DNA from: Amblyornis subalaris
Taxonomy: Eukaryota; Chordata; Aves; Passeriformes; Ptilonorhynchidae
NCBI GenBank assembly: GCA_018881555.1
Contig: JACAXG010000168.1
Location: 372,001 to 436,000 of the forward strand
Direction of reading: 5' to 3'
DNA length: 64,000 nucleotides
How positions within the stretch are numbered: position 1 is the stretch's first letter; each line of letters starts with the position of its first letter. The position numbers were made by a program, and so were the translations under genes. The notes under the pieces are model-generated. The model saw only the letters and a list, made by a program, of their open reading frames with translations. It was not told where the DNA came from and made no database searches. Below, in pieces: positions 12,531 to 23,800 of the stretch.

Positions 12531-13290
12531 GCTGTGGAAGCGCCTGGAGCTCGAGTCTGATGAGGAGCAGCTGAGGGAGCTGGAGGGGCTTAGCCTGGAC
12601 AAAAGGAGGTTCAGGGGCACCTTCTTGCTCTCCACAACTCCCTGACAGGAGGGTGCAGCCAAGTGGGGGTTGGGCTCTGCTCCCAGGGAGCAAGGGACAG
12701 GACAAGAGGAAACGGCCTCAAGTTGCACCAGAGGAAGTTTAGGTTGGGTATTTGGAAAAATTCCTTCCCTGAAAGGGCTGTCCAGCCCTGGCACAGGCTG
12801 CCTGGGGTAGTGATGGAGTCACCATCCGTGGAGAGATGTAACAGACATGTAGATGTGGCACCTGGGGACATGGGTTAGTGGTGGCCTTGACAGTGCTGGG
12901 GTGTGGCCCTGCATTTTGCAGTTCTTCAGATGTGCAGTGTTTTTGGTTCAGCGAAATAGTTTCTCACGCACTTTTGTGTAAACACGAATTGTTGACCTAA
13001 CGGCAAAGATTGTTATGAATTCTTAACCTATGTGATAGACATTATTGCTGACCAGTGGACAGCAGGAGGTGGTATTCCCATCCTCCAATCCACGGTGGGT
13101 TTTGAAAACATATAAATAAAATGAGGGCAGAGGCCGACTCTCTCTTCTTCCTCCCTTTTGGCCTCTGCCTGTGGGTGAACCCTGACAGCTGTCTCCATGT
13201 GTTTATTCGAACCCGAGAACAACACTGGGGGAATGGTTGGACTTGATGATTTTAGAGGGCTTTTNCAACCTTAATTATTCCATGATCCTT
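12531..13290 (+). mobile_element. CR1 LINE 3' fragment, interrupted by a solo LTR
   Basis: Bases 12531-12901 match the CR1 3' end region in sense orientation, with landmarks GAGCTGGAGGGGCTTAGCCT, GGACAGGACAAGAGGAAACG, CCTCAAGTTGCACCAGAGGA and AGGCTGCCTGGGGTAGTGAT. The element resumes at 13225-13290 with GAATGGTTGGACTTGATGAT and ends near TTATTCCATGATCC, the usual CR1 terminus. The 323-base gap between the two parts is an inserted LTR. The copy is 5'-truncated and has no intact reading frame. Confidence 0.88.
12902..13224 (+). mobile_element. Solo LTR of an endogenous retrovirus, nested in CR1
   Basis: This 323-base element starts TGTGGCCC and ends GAACAACA (TG...CA with inverted TGT/ACA ends). 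It is flanked on both sides by CTGGGG (12896-12901 and 13225-13230), a 6-bp target duplication. A TATA-like TATAAATA at 13111-13118 overlaps an AATAAA at 13115-13120, in the R/polyadenylation position. No internal retroviral region is present, so it is a solo LTR left by recombination. A 6-bp duplication is typical of beta-retrovirus-like (ERVK) elements. Orientation follows the AATAAA. Confidence 0.8.
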
Positions 13291-13607
13291 TGTGGTCACG
13301 GGCCTGCCTCTCACTTCCCACCCCAAAGGGGACACGTCCCACTGGGAAAGCAGGCAGTAGGCAGAGCCCCTGGGAGGGTTGAGGCGCATCCCTCTACCAA
13401 GTGGGTTTGAGTCCAGGGATGCCCCTGCCACCATCAAGTGGCTGTCCTGCTGCAGCCTGGGCCTCACGGCTGGACCAGGGGTGTCCCTGTGTGAATCGGG
13501 GCCATGTGCTCCTGGCACGTGTGGTGTCCTGTGGCCTGTCCACCAGGAGAAGTGGTACCAGGGCCCTTTTGCATGGAGCTGCTACTGAAGCTAGAGCAGA
13601 TGGGATG

Positions 13608-13731
13608 TGCCAGGAGCAGGGACGAGGTGCCTGACATGCTCTGGGAGCGAGGACGAGGCGCCTGAGATGCTCCGGGAGCAGGGACTAAGTGCGTGGGAGG
13701 CTCCAGGAGCAGGGATGTGGCACCCAGGCCC
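13608..13731 (+). repeat. 31-bp minisatellite, about four units
   Basis: Units start at 13608, 13639, 13670 and 13701, each close to CTCYGGGAGCAGGGACNAGG followed by TGCSTGANATG. Units differ from one another at several positions, suggesting an old array. Confidence 0.7.
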
Positions 13732-15943
13732 CTGTGCTGGTGCGCAGGAGAGGGGTGGCTGTGTGGGGAGCTCCCTGCTGCAGATCAAGCTGCTCTGGGG
13801 AACCAGGTCTCAGCACCAACTGCAGCTTCCCTAGTTTATCTTCTTTCTTTTGAATAACAGATTCATTCCCCATTCCTGGCAGAGAGCATGCCTTCCTCCA
13901 CGCTGGGAGAGGGGGAGGGGTGTGTTGTAAATTTCCTATTTTTCTGATAAAACTGTATCGCTACGGCGGAAATCAAATCCTATCTTCGATATTTTTAGCA
14001 TGAGAGCGTGAAGGCACAGCGATGCTGAGGGAAAGGGAGGATGGGAGGGGAGGGAGGACGGCGGGCTGGGTCTCCATGGAAACTGTTTGCTTTAAATTCC
14101 CGCATTGGGGTACTGAGCGTGTAGGAGGTGATGAAGGAAATGAAAAAGCAAAAAAGAGGGAACGTTTTTTTNCTTTCTGTTGTCACAAAACTGCTGAAGG
14201 AACCTTAGGAGAGATGGGCATAAATTATTGATCATCTCATCACAAATACGTGTGCATTTTCATTAATAACCACCCTGTCATGTCTGTTGAGGGCAGCAGG
14301 TGGGGTGTGCTGCAGCCATGACTGACCTCCGGTGCTGGAGGGGCCTGGATTTGTTCAGAGACATCTTTGGAAAGGAGCTGGTGCTGCTCTGTGCTCCTGA
14401 GCTGTAACCTCTGTAGGACTCCTCCATTTCCTCTCTGGATGTTCTCCTGTGCTGTGCCAGGCTGCTGTTACTGCAAGGAGACATGAGGGAAAAGAGCCAG
14501 TGCCCAGCCCATGGTGCTGGGGGATGATGCTCCTGTCAGCTGTGGCGGGTTTGGGCTTGGGTTGGATACTTCTGCTCACAGAGGTTTTTTTAATATTTAG
14601 GGCATTTTTTTTAAGGTATGAAAAATGATGTTAGCCAAGCTCTGTTGTTGTCCTTGTCTGAAGTCCTGATGACAGGCATGAGTAAACAGAAGGTCTGGGA
14701 GGATCTGTGGACCTGAAACCCCGTTCCCTGTGGGTGCAGTGTAAACGGGTCGCTGGGCTGGGGTGGCATAAGGGTGTCTGTGGTGGCCGGCCCTCGTGTC
14801 TCAGTCCACAGCCCTGCTCACAGGGTGGTGCATTAGATCATGTCTGAAAAATGTCTCACTGCAGCACAGAAATTATTTTTAATTCATTGAAAAGGGAATG
14901 ACCTAAAACCGGCAGCTGGTGATGGAGAGGATTAAATGGTGCAAAACAGGTACATTTTCAACTGAGTAATTTTAGATATGAGAAGCATGTGTCATTATGG
15001 GGTGCACATTAACACTGCCCAGCCACCAAGCTGGGCACCACACCATAGCCACCAAGTTCCTCAGCTGCTGCTGGAGCAGTGGTTCCAAGTCTGTCCCCAG
15101 CGCGTTATCCACATGACACCTCGGTGACACAGGCTCAGCCCACGATGTTGCAGTGATGTGCTCCAGGGTGGGGGTCACCTGCTGCAGGAATGAAAACTTC
15201 TGTGTGAGCCAGGGTTAAGCTGGAGCTGCTGAGCCAGACTCGGTGCCAAACACAGAATTTCGATGCTTGAAGGTGTGTGACTTTGCCCTGGCTCCTGTCA
15301 GCAGCTGTGGCTGCAGTTACCTGTGGGAACAGGAGACTGCTTTGGCTTAGCTTCCCAGGGATGTGTTTGTTCTCATGTGTTAGACCTAATGGCCATTCCA
15401 TGAAATTGCAGATTGAGTTCTGGTTCTGCAGGACTGTCACATGCTGTAGGTAGGTGGGCAGGTTCTAGCAGCACAGGTGGGATTTACTGTGTGCCAGTGT
15501 CCCTCCCCAACCTCTAACAGGTGTTAAAAATGCCTGTCCTACCTCTTGGGAGGAATTAGCTGAATGTGGTGGTTTGGAACCTTGCTAAATGGGAATGATT
15601 TTTAACTAATAGTTCAGACCCAAACAAGAGAGAAGAGCAGGTAATCTGAAGAAGTTCAGGATCCATTCCATACCTTTAACCCCAAAAGACTGACATCTCT
15701 GCTGGGTGCTGCCCACACTCGGCTGCAGGCCACCCCACTGGTGTGAGGTGGAGTGGAGCTCAGCCCCTCTGTAGTGCTCCTCAGCCTTCCTGAGTGTTGG
15801 CAGTAGATGGTTAAACCTTTCCTAGCATCATGTACCTGCCGTGATGGCCTGAGGCACACAGGTTCCATGTGAAGGAGCAAACTGCTTTGCCTTGGAGCTC
15901 TGCAGCTCAGTGCCAGCTAGACCAGCCATGTTTGCCTGTGAGC

Positions 15944-15994
15944 AGCGGTGTGTGCTGGTGTGCACTGGTGTGTGGTGAGCAGTGGTGTGTGCTG
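15944..15994 (+). repeat. Short GTGTGYGCTG-type tandem repeat
   Basis: About five degenerate copies of a 10-base GT-rich unit (GTGTGTGCTG, GTGTGCACTG, GTGTGTGGTG) lie in tandem. Confidence 0.6.
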
Positions 15995-17330
15995 ATTGAT
16001 GCCCCATACTGCCAGGACAGGGTGTCTGTTCTGTCTCCCAGATCTGCCTGGAGTCACTTGCTCGGCTGTCTGGGGCAGAGAGGTGTTGTTTTGGAGGAGT
16101 CCATGGCTGTGTGAGGGGGCTCTGAGGTGCCTCGTCTGGGTGATGCCGCAGCGTGGGACATGTGTTTGGTGGATGCTGTCTAGGCAGGCGTCCTGGAAGA
16201 CAGACCCTAGTGGCATTATCAGCAGCACTGGGAGCCTGGGCCAGTCACTGCATTTTGTCTTTTCTCGTCTGCTGAGGTAACGTGTGTATCTGAAGGATAA
16301 AACTTATGGGTGGGAGAGGGGACAGCTCAGGTTATATGGTTCTGAGGCTTTCTTTGCTGGCACACAACAGAGCTGCTACGCAGGAGGAATCACAGCAGCA
16401 CTCAGAGGGCTCCAAGGTGCCGGTGCCTGCAGCCCGGGCAGCACCATGGCTTGTGTGCTCAGCCAGGGTTTGCAGCCGTGGCCAGCACCAGGGTCTGCCC
16501 CTTCCCAGAGCTGCTGGGGCTGCAGCCCTGGGCTGCAACCCTGTCAGTCCTGATGCTGCAGAAGTGAGAGGGGCAGGGAATGCAAATGGCAGGAGTGAGC
16601 TGGTGGCTGTTATGGCCAAGTGCTGTTCATCGCAGAATCCATCCTGCACCCAGTGCTGAGGCTCTGAGGCTGCGGTAACTATTCCAGTTCCCCGGCTTCG
16701 TGCTGGTGGAGTATGGCTCCCCAGGCAGTGGGTGAGCACCAGTTGGGCAGTAATTGCCGTGGAATTAACCTCTGACATTCTTCTAAAAATAGGCCCAATA
16801 AATCCAATCATTAGCAGCTCCGCCTGTGTTGCCTCAAGGGTAAACACTGCAGATTAAANCATTTGCAGTTAGAGCTCCCTGTGTGTCCCCTGGCTTCTCC
16901 TGCCACTGAGCCCAGCACCCTGGTGATGGCACCCTGGTTTGTGGAGAAGGGGAGTGGTGCGAGTGCAGTGGCTTTTCAGCTGATGGAGGGCTGAAAGGCT
17001 TCACTTTAATTTATCTTGGTAGGCAATGGGAGATTCGGCAAAGGGCAGAGGAAAGCCGTAATGTAGATGTGGTCACCTGAGCTGCTCCGCCTGGGGAGTT
17101 CAGGGGGAGAGGACAAAGGTGCCTTAATTTGTCTGCGCCCTCCGAGGGTGAAGGCAAACCACCACCCCACACAGAAGGTGGCAGAAGGGCCAGATGGGAG
17201 CAAGATCTGCCCATCACCCAGGTGCTGGGATGAGATGCTGGGGGCACTATTGGCACCAAGCCCTCCCCAGGTCCCAGGAATTGATTGTGTCACCTCAAGT
17301 GGTGGGGGCAGTGCCCCAAGACATGAGGGG

Positions 17331-17380
17331 AGCATGCCATGCCATGCCATGCCTTGCCATGCCATACTGTGCTATGCTGC
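17331..17380 (+). repeat. (GCCAT)n pentanucleotide repeat
   Basis: A run of GCCAT/GCCTT/ACTGT pentamers lies about 330 bases upstream of the first common PPP2R2B exon. The motif is the same as at 10731-10785. Confidence 0.8.
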
Positions 17381-17707
17381 CCAGCCCTGCACCCCTGCTG
17401 CTGGCAGTGGTCCCCAGGCTGCATTTAGCACAGGCACAGTGCCTGGAAGTCCCCCTGGAACTGGTGTTGGGGCACAGGCCAGGGCAGGGGGGCAGGAGCA
17501 CCAGGCAGGTCTGTGCTCATGACAGCAGAGTTCCAAAATGCCGAGTCTGTTTAGTGTTAGAGACAATAGAAAAACAGGGATTCATGGAGATGCCACGGGG
17601 TACATAGCACCGACGAGGCATATAGCTGTATGGGGAATGGTGCTTTCTGGATGCCTGTGGAAGCCAGCCTGCAGTTACTTGAATTGTCTTTGTCTTCTCT
17701 TTCCCAG

Positions 17708-17805
17708 CTGACATCATCTCCACTGTTGAGTTCAACCACACTGGAGAGTTACTGGCAACAGGGGACAAGGGGGGCCGGGTTGTAATATTTCAGCGTGAGC
17801 AGGAG
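17708..17805 (+). CDS. PPP2R2B: PPP2R2B exon, residues 24-56
   Basis: This 98-base exon is preceded by a pyrimidine tract and AG and followed by a GTAAGT donor. Its first two bases complete an Ala codon begun in the upstream variable exon. It encodes the first WD40 blade strands ([20 protein letters not shown]) and ends in REQE. This is the first common exon of all B-beta isoforms, so the unseen alternative first exons splice to its acceptor. The following intron (17806-19205) holds a T/C-rich repeat close to the next exon. Confidence 0.96.
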
Positions 17806-20800
17806 GTAAGTGCCAGTGAATGCAAAATGCCCATTTTACCCTTTTAAGCGAAGCATCCTGCTGTTTCCTAATCCGCCCGTGTCACTCCTAACCTCAGGGC
17901 TCTCCTGGCATACTCCGAGCTGAAAAGCAGCTATTAACATCAGCAGGGCCAGATTTCCTGCTGCCAGACACCCTCCAAATATCACATTTCCTGCATTCTT
18001 CTGCTCCAGGTGTAACGGGGATCAGGCAGCACGTCTGTGCGCATGGTGAATGCCCATCTCAGAGCTGACACCACCCCAAGAACTCCTCATACCACCGAAA
18101 TTCCAGAAAGTGTAGGTGGACGCAACAATTATGTTTCCCTTCCAAAACTTTGCCCAGGAAACGTTAACAAATGCTTTGTTGGAAGCTGGAGGTTGCGCCT
18201 GCCAGAGCAGCATGTGCTCAGCCCTCAGCGTGGCCCGGCGCTGGCGGGCACCCAGCTGGGAGAGCTGTGCCAGCTCCTGCCACCTGGGATGGTCCCTACC
18301 ATTTCCAAAGCTGTCCCGGTTAGCTGCTCTGGCCTGGCTCGGGTCAGCAGGACCTGGCCTCAGCTGTGCTGGAAGGGATGCATCAGACCTGGGCATGGGA
18401 CATGTCATGGTCTGATGATGGTTTTAAATTTTTCTCAAAGTTAAAGCTTCAAAATTATTTCTCCATACNCTGAAGAGAACCCAGTGGTTAATGGTTACAA
18501 GTGTAGACACTTCATCAGCCTTTCCAGAACTATTTCATTTCTCCTTTCCCTCTCATTTCGTTATTCTACTGCTTTTCTTGAACTTTAAGCCTCCAACATC
18601 ACTCCAAATGTATCTGCTCAGTCCCTTGAGGGGACATGTAGGGCTTCACCCACCCAAATGCTGCATTTGTGTGTGGGAAGTTCATCTCCACAATGGTTTA
18701 ATTTAATTACCTCAGCCCTGTTTGGAGCCTGGTGCCAGTGGTTCATTTGTGGGATTTGCAGGTACATGGTGTCTTCCAAGAGCTGAGCTGGGACACATGG
18801 TGTCAGTTCCCATAGGGACCATGTCCTGCTCCTGACTGGCACTCGGTCCCAACCATTCACCGGGGACAGATGATGGGGTGGGATCTGTTCCCTCTCTATT
18901 CTGTCTGTTTCCACTCCATTCCCTCTCCATTTCTTCTCCATTCCTGCTCTGTTCCTGTTCTATTCCCTCTCCATTCCCACTCCATTCTCTGTTTCTGCTT
19001 CATTCTCTCTCATTCCCATTCTGTTTCCACTCCGTTCCCTCTCCATTGTCTTCTTCATTCTCACTCCATTCCCACCGAGCACACCAGGAGCCGTGGTGTC
19101 AGAAGAGGACGTGCCTGGGCATTCGGCCCTGCCCTCGCCATCACAAACCCCAGAGAGCCCCGAGCCAGCCGCAAACACCTTCAGCTCCTCCCTCTCCCTC
19201 CACAGAGCAAGAACCAGCCCCACCGCAGGGGAGAGTACAATGTCTACAGCACCTTCCAGAGCCACGAGCCAGAGTTCGATTACCTGAAGAGCCTGGAGAT
19301 TGAGGAGAAGATCAATAAGATACGATGGCTGCCACAGCAGAACGCGGCGTATTTCCTGCTCTCCACCAACGGTACGTGGCAGTGCTGTCCCATTGCCTCA
19401 GGCCCCTGGACTCCTAGCACCAGGCATGGTCTTCTCTTCGGTGTTTCTTTGGGGAAATACCTGTTAAAAACATGTTGCCTCCCTGCAGGGTAGCACAGGT
19501 GTCGTGGGAGAATGGGTCTGGGAGAGCTCGATCCCTGTGCACAAGGTTTATTTCATGGCAGCCCTTCCCTTTCAGGGAGAGAGAGAGGCTTCTTCCCTGC
19601 TGACAACTTCTGTTTTTTATTCTCAGGATCCTGGGAACTTTTTTTTTTAAGACAAACTGCAGGTATTTTGTTTCAATTTGCTGTTGTGTTCGACTCAGCA
19701 GTTCCACGTTATGTTCTGATAAATATCATGAGGATATCCAGGAATATTACTTGGGATGAATGGGACCTTAAGATGGATGTGACTTAATTACTTCAGGGGA
19801 AAAGGAGGGGTCTAATTATCTTCCATAACCAACTTACTTTGTGTTACAGAATTGACTCTATTGATCATTGTAATAAAATTCAAAGACTTATTAAACTCAT
19901 TTGGGGGAGAATCATTGAAATGCAATGAAGATTAATTATACAGCATAATGTTCTGTTAATTGAGTTTTTAAATAGTTTTTTGATTAACAAGGATATTATC
20001 CTTCCATTTGGGTGGTGTTCCATATGCAGGCAGGTTATCAAAACAATTAGTTTGGAGCTACTCCTGTGTTATGCTGTTTCTTTTTGTTCTTGCTATTACA
20101 CTAACATTTTATATCAAACCCCCCAAAGTAGAGCAGGCTAATAAAAACAAAAGTAATGGCACTGCTTTGGAGTTGCCGTGTAAGGGAGAAAATGAAGATG
20201 GATGATGGGGTTGTGTATGAAACCTGGTGGAAGTGATGATAAACTATGGATGGAGTGCCTGCCAGGAGGGAGCAAAGGAAATACCATTATTCAGAATAAC
20301 CCCACGTGTTCCTGGGATTCCTTCTCCAGGGGCTCTGTGGCACAGGGGGGTGGGATGCTGGGAGAGGACAGGGAGCTGCGGGGCGTTGGAGCTGCCTTCA
20401 GTCCTGGTGAGTGCTGAGCTCTGCGCAGTTCTGGATGGGGAATGTCAGGATGACTCTGGGTGATCTACAGACACCCTGTCATGTCTTTTGGGGTGTGTCC
20501 AGGGCCGATGTGCACGTCTTTGCTCCTCTGCAGGGCTGTGCCCCAGCAGCTTGCTGTGAAGACAGGTACATCTGTCACCACTTCCAGCACATGGCATTGG
20601 GGGACACAGCAGATTTTTCCAGGTGGTGTGGCCTTGGCACGTCCATCAGTGGGCAGCTCAGGGAGCAGCCACCGTAATGCTCTCCTCTCTCCTCCCGCAG
20701 ATAAGACTGTCAAGCTATGGAAGGTCAGCGAGCGGGACAAGAGACCGGAGGGATACAACCTCAAGGATGAGGATGGCCGTCTCCGAGACCCCTCCATGAT

Positions 20801-23800
20801 CACCATGCTACGGGTGAGTGTGGGGGGACCATGGCAGTCGAGGAGCCTTTCTCTGCAGGGCTTGGGTGAAAATTGCTGCTGATGGCACCTGTGTGCCACG
20901 GGACCTGCAATGCCATCCTGCCGCGGTTGGTTGATGTCAGAGGGCATCCTTGTTTCGGAGGTCAGTACTATGACTGGTGCATGGGCATGGGAGCAGATGA
21001 GGGAGCTGCCATGGATGCCTGGGCTGTGCTGATGCTGGGCAGAAGTGCTGCCAGCACTGCGTTGCGTCTTGTGTCTGGTACCCTGGGGCCATGGTGCTGC
21101 TGTGCTGCCCCGCGGGCTGTGCCTGTCCTGGTGAGGAGGCAGGGCACAAGATCTTCCAGCCTGGAGCATTCCCACATGTATCTGCTGCTGCTGTCAGAGC
21201 AGAAGTACTTCCTCTAAATGAATTTTCCTCCTGGTCATGACATTAATCAGACCAGACCAGCCTGTAATTTATTAACACCCTGTCAGAAGTTGCATTTTGA
21301 GTACTTGTGGGGTTTATATTTGTACATATAAAATTGTTACTATGATTGCCCTTGCTGCACTTTGTGGCTCCCAGTTCCATTGTGCATGAAGCCATTGAGA
21401 ACCCTGGGCAGGCGGTTAATTCTTGTCTCCATACAGGGTTGCTCCTGGTGGCTGTTGGCATTTTTCTTTACAGTGCCAGAGACCATTTGTTTCATGTAGA
21501 TGTGTATCTCCTGTTGTGCTTCAGGCAGCATTTCCAGCCTAATATACCTGACAGCCCGTTGGAGAGGTTTGCTCAGTGTCTGGCTGTCGGAACTGGGGCT
21601 GTCAGGCCTCGGCAGGTTGGGAGGCAGGGTTTGGAAAGGGAGCAGTGTTAAGGGTGTTATTCTAGGTAGTGCTTCCTTCTCTGAGGTCAAACACACTGGG
21701 AAGGCCCTGGGATTTCTTTCTCCCCTGTAGAAAGTCATACTGAAATATCAGGGAACTGGACACTGCTGGAGTCCACTCACTGCCTTGAAAGTTTCAACCT
21801 TTGTTTTACTCTCAGCCCATGCACTCCAGGTAGCAGCTCAGTGCTGTGTGGCTGGAGGAGTTGCTGTTTGGTGTCTGCCACTGCACTGGGATCAGGCACT
21901 GCCATTCCTGCTCCTGGCGAGCGGCTCGGCAGGAGCACATGGCTCCTGCTTCACCGTGGCACTGGGAGGTTAAACACGCTGTAAGTGCTCAGTGTTATGC
22001 TTATTGGTATCTGCTGTGCAGTGCCTGTGGTCCCTGAGGACAGAAGATTGAGGAGTCTTCTGCCAGGCCCATTTGATCTAGTGTTTTGATGATTTTACTT
22101 AGATAGATATTTACATAGCTGTAACTGTTTTGCTGCAGCTTGGTGTATCTCTGACGTGTAATTGTCCTGTGATGGTTGTGCTTTGGAGTAAAGCCAGATC
22201 CATCTACGGTTTAATTTTCAACCACAGACAAGTGAAAAAGGGTTTTAAATGCACCTTGCTGTAGTTATTTCTCACCAATTTGTCTTAATGGTTTAAATGC
22301 ACTTGATGAGCATCATCCTGAGGAATGCTCAGAGGTTAGAAATCTGAGGAATTTCTAACCCACATAGTGCAAAAGGAAAATTTAACTCTCTCAGGCTGTT
22401 TAGTGAGGTGCTCGCTGTCAGTAGAAGAGCTCTGCTGATTTGAATTGCCCCCAGTCTAATAGCTGCAGCCCTTTGACCTCGTGTAACAGCCTTGGCACGC
22501 TCCCGAGTACCGCTTGCCATACCTGTGCCATGGGACATATGTAGGAGATAACTAACACAATATCCAGGGCTTAAACCTTTTCAAAGAGAGGATGTGTTTG
22601 CTTTGGTCCCTCACAGCTCAGGTCACTTGGAGTGACACCCCAAGTACACCCTCCCACGCAGCTGGTGGGCACTGGGTGTTGTGGACACTCGGCGCAGGCT
22701 GTGCCGCTGGTGAGAGAGTGCAATGGGCAGGGCAGTTGTGTGCCTGGTTCTTCGTGTTTGTAGCTGTCACAGAGCCCTCTCTGATTAAGAGCTGCCACTT
22801 CACTCTCTCAATTCCAGCAAATTCCGTCATAAATCCTGGTTTGTATCTCCCATTTTGCCAAAGTGCTCAGATTTCTAGGCCCCTGTGCACAGTTTCCCAG
22901 GAAGTCTGTGCTGTGCCCCACTGCATCCGATTCCCCTGACAGCAGGCCCAGAGTGGCTGTGATGGGAGATGCCTTGGAGGAGGTCTGCTGTGCTGCTGCT
23001 GCCTTTCTGCCCCAGCAAAGAGATTTGCCTCTTTTCCTTGTATACGTTCCACAGAGCATTTCAGTGACAAGGCAGGGACATGTGATGGAACCAGCAGTTC
23101 CATCAGCTGTGTGGACGAGCAGTGAGGCAGCGGCTTTGTCCTCCCACAGGAAGGTCCCTTCTTCACGTCACAGGGCAAGTCCAGTGTGACAAAATCCTGA
23201 GAAGTGTGAAATTGTCAGTCTGCCATGAAAATAGTGTTTGATGCTCATTTTGTCTGCAAAACACTAATCTTGAGGTTGCATTGGGCAGTCACAGAATGCA
23301 CGTTGGGTAGGTAGGAAACAAATACTGGGGAGTGTGCCTGGAGGAGCTCAGCTGCTGGAGGAGCTCAGCCGCTGGGGCAGGTGGAAAACTCACTGGATTT
23401 ATCCCTGAGCGCTTGCTCTGCTCCCTGATTTGCCAGGGACCGGATTACAGTTTCCTTCTCGGAGACTCAAGGCTGAGGTCAATCTGAGCTTCAGCTTGAC
23501 TAATCCCACTTGGCCAAATCCTGCGCGAGGCGGTGGTGCGCGCTGAGCCCCAGCCGAGCTGTGCGGAGCGGGGGGCNGGCTGGGGGAGCGGGGCTGCTGC
23601 ACTGGCCCAGCGCTGCCACTGCTCAGCTGTCACCGCAGCGGCACGTGTGTCCTGCTGTAAATGCAGGAGCGAGGAAAGCTCTCCCCATCTGCCAGTTCAC
23701 AGCGTGGCTGGTCAAAATGAGCGTAGCCGTGCCTGTCAGCAGGTTGCAGGGTGAGCTGCCGGCAGCCAGTCCCACCACACCTGTCAGGTAACCACAGAGC

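Larger units (their letters stand above)
13291..17707 (+). other. PPP2R2B intron 1 (last part)
   Basis: Intronic sequence up to the first common exon. It holds a 31-base minisatellite (13608-13731), a GTGTGYRCTG-type repeat (15944-15994), the second ATGCC repeat (17331-17380) and an AT-rich stretch at 13925-13995. No exon is recognised. Confidence 0.55.

Noticed and set aside
20465..21175. 236-codon minus-strand open frame
   Set aside because: It is a shadow over the PPP2R2B exon at 20701-20813 and flanking intron; the plus strand explains the conserved part.
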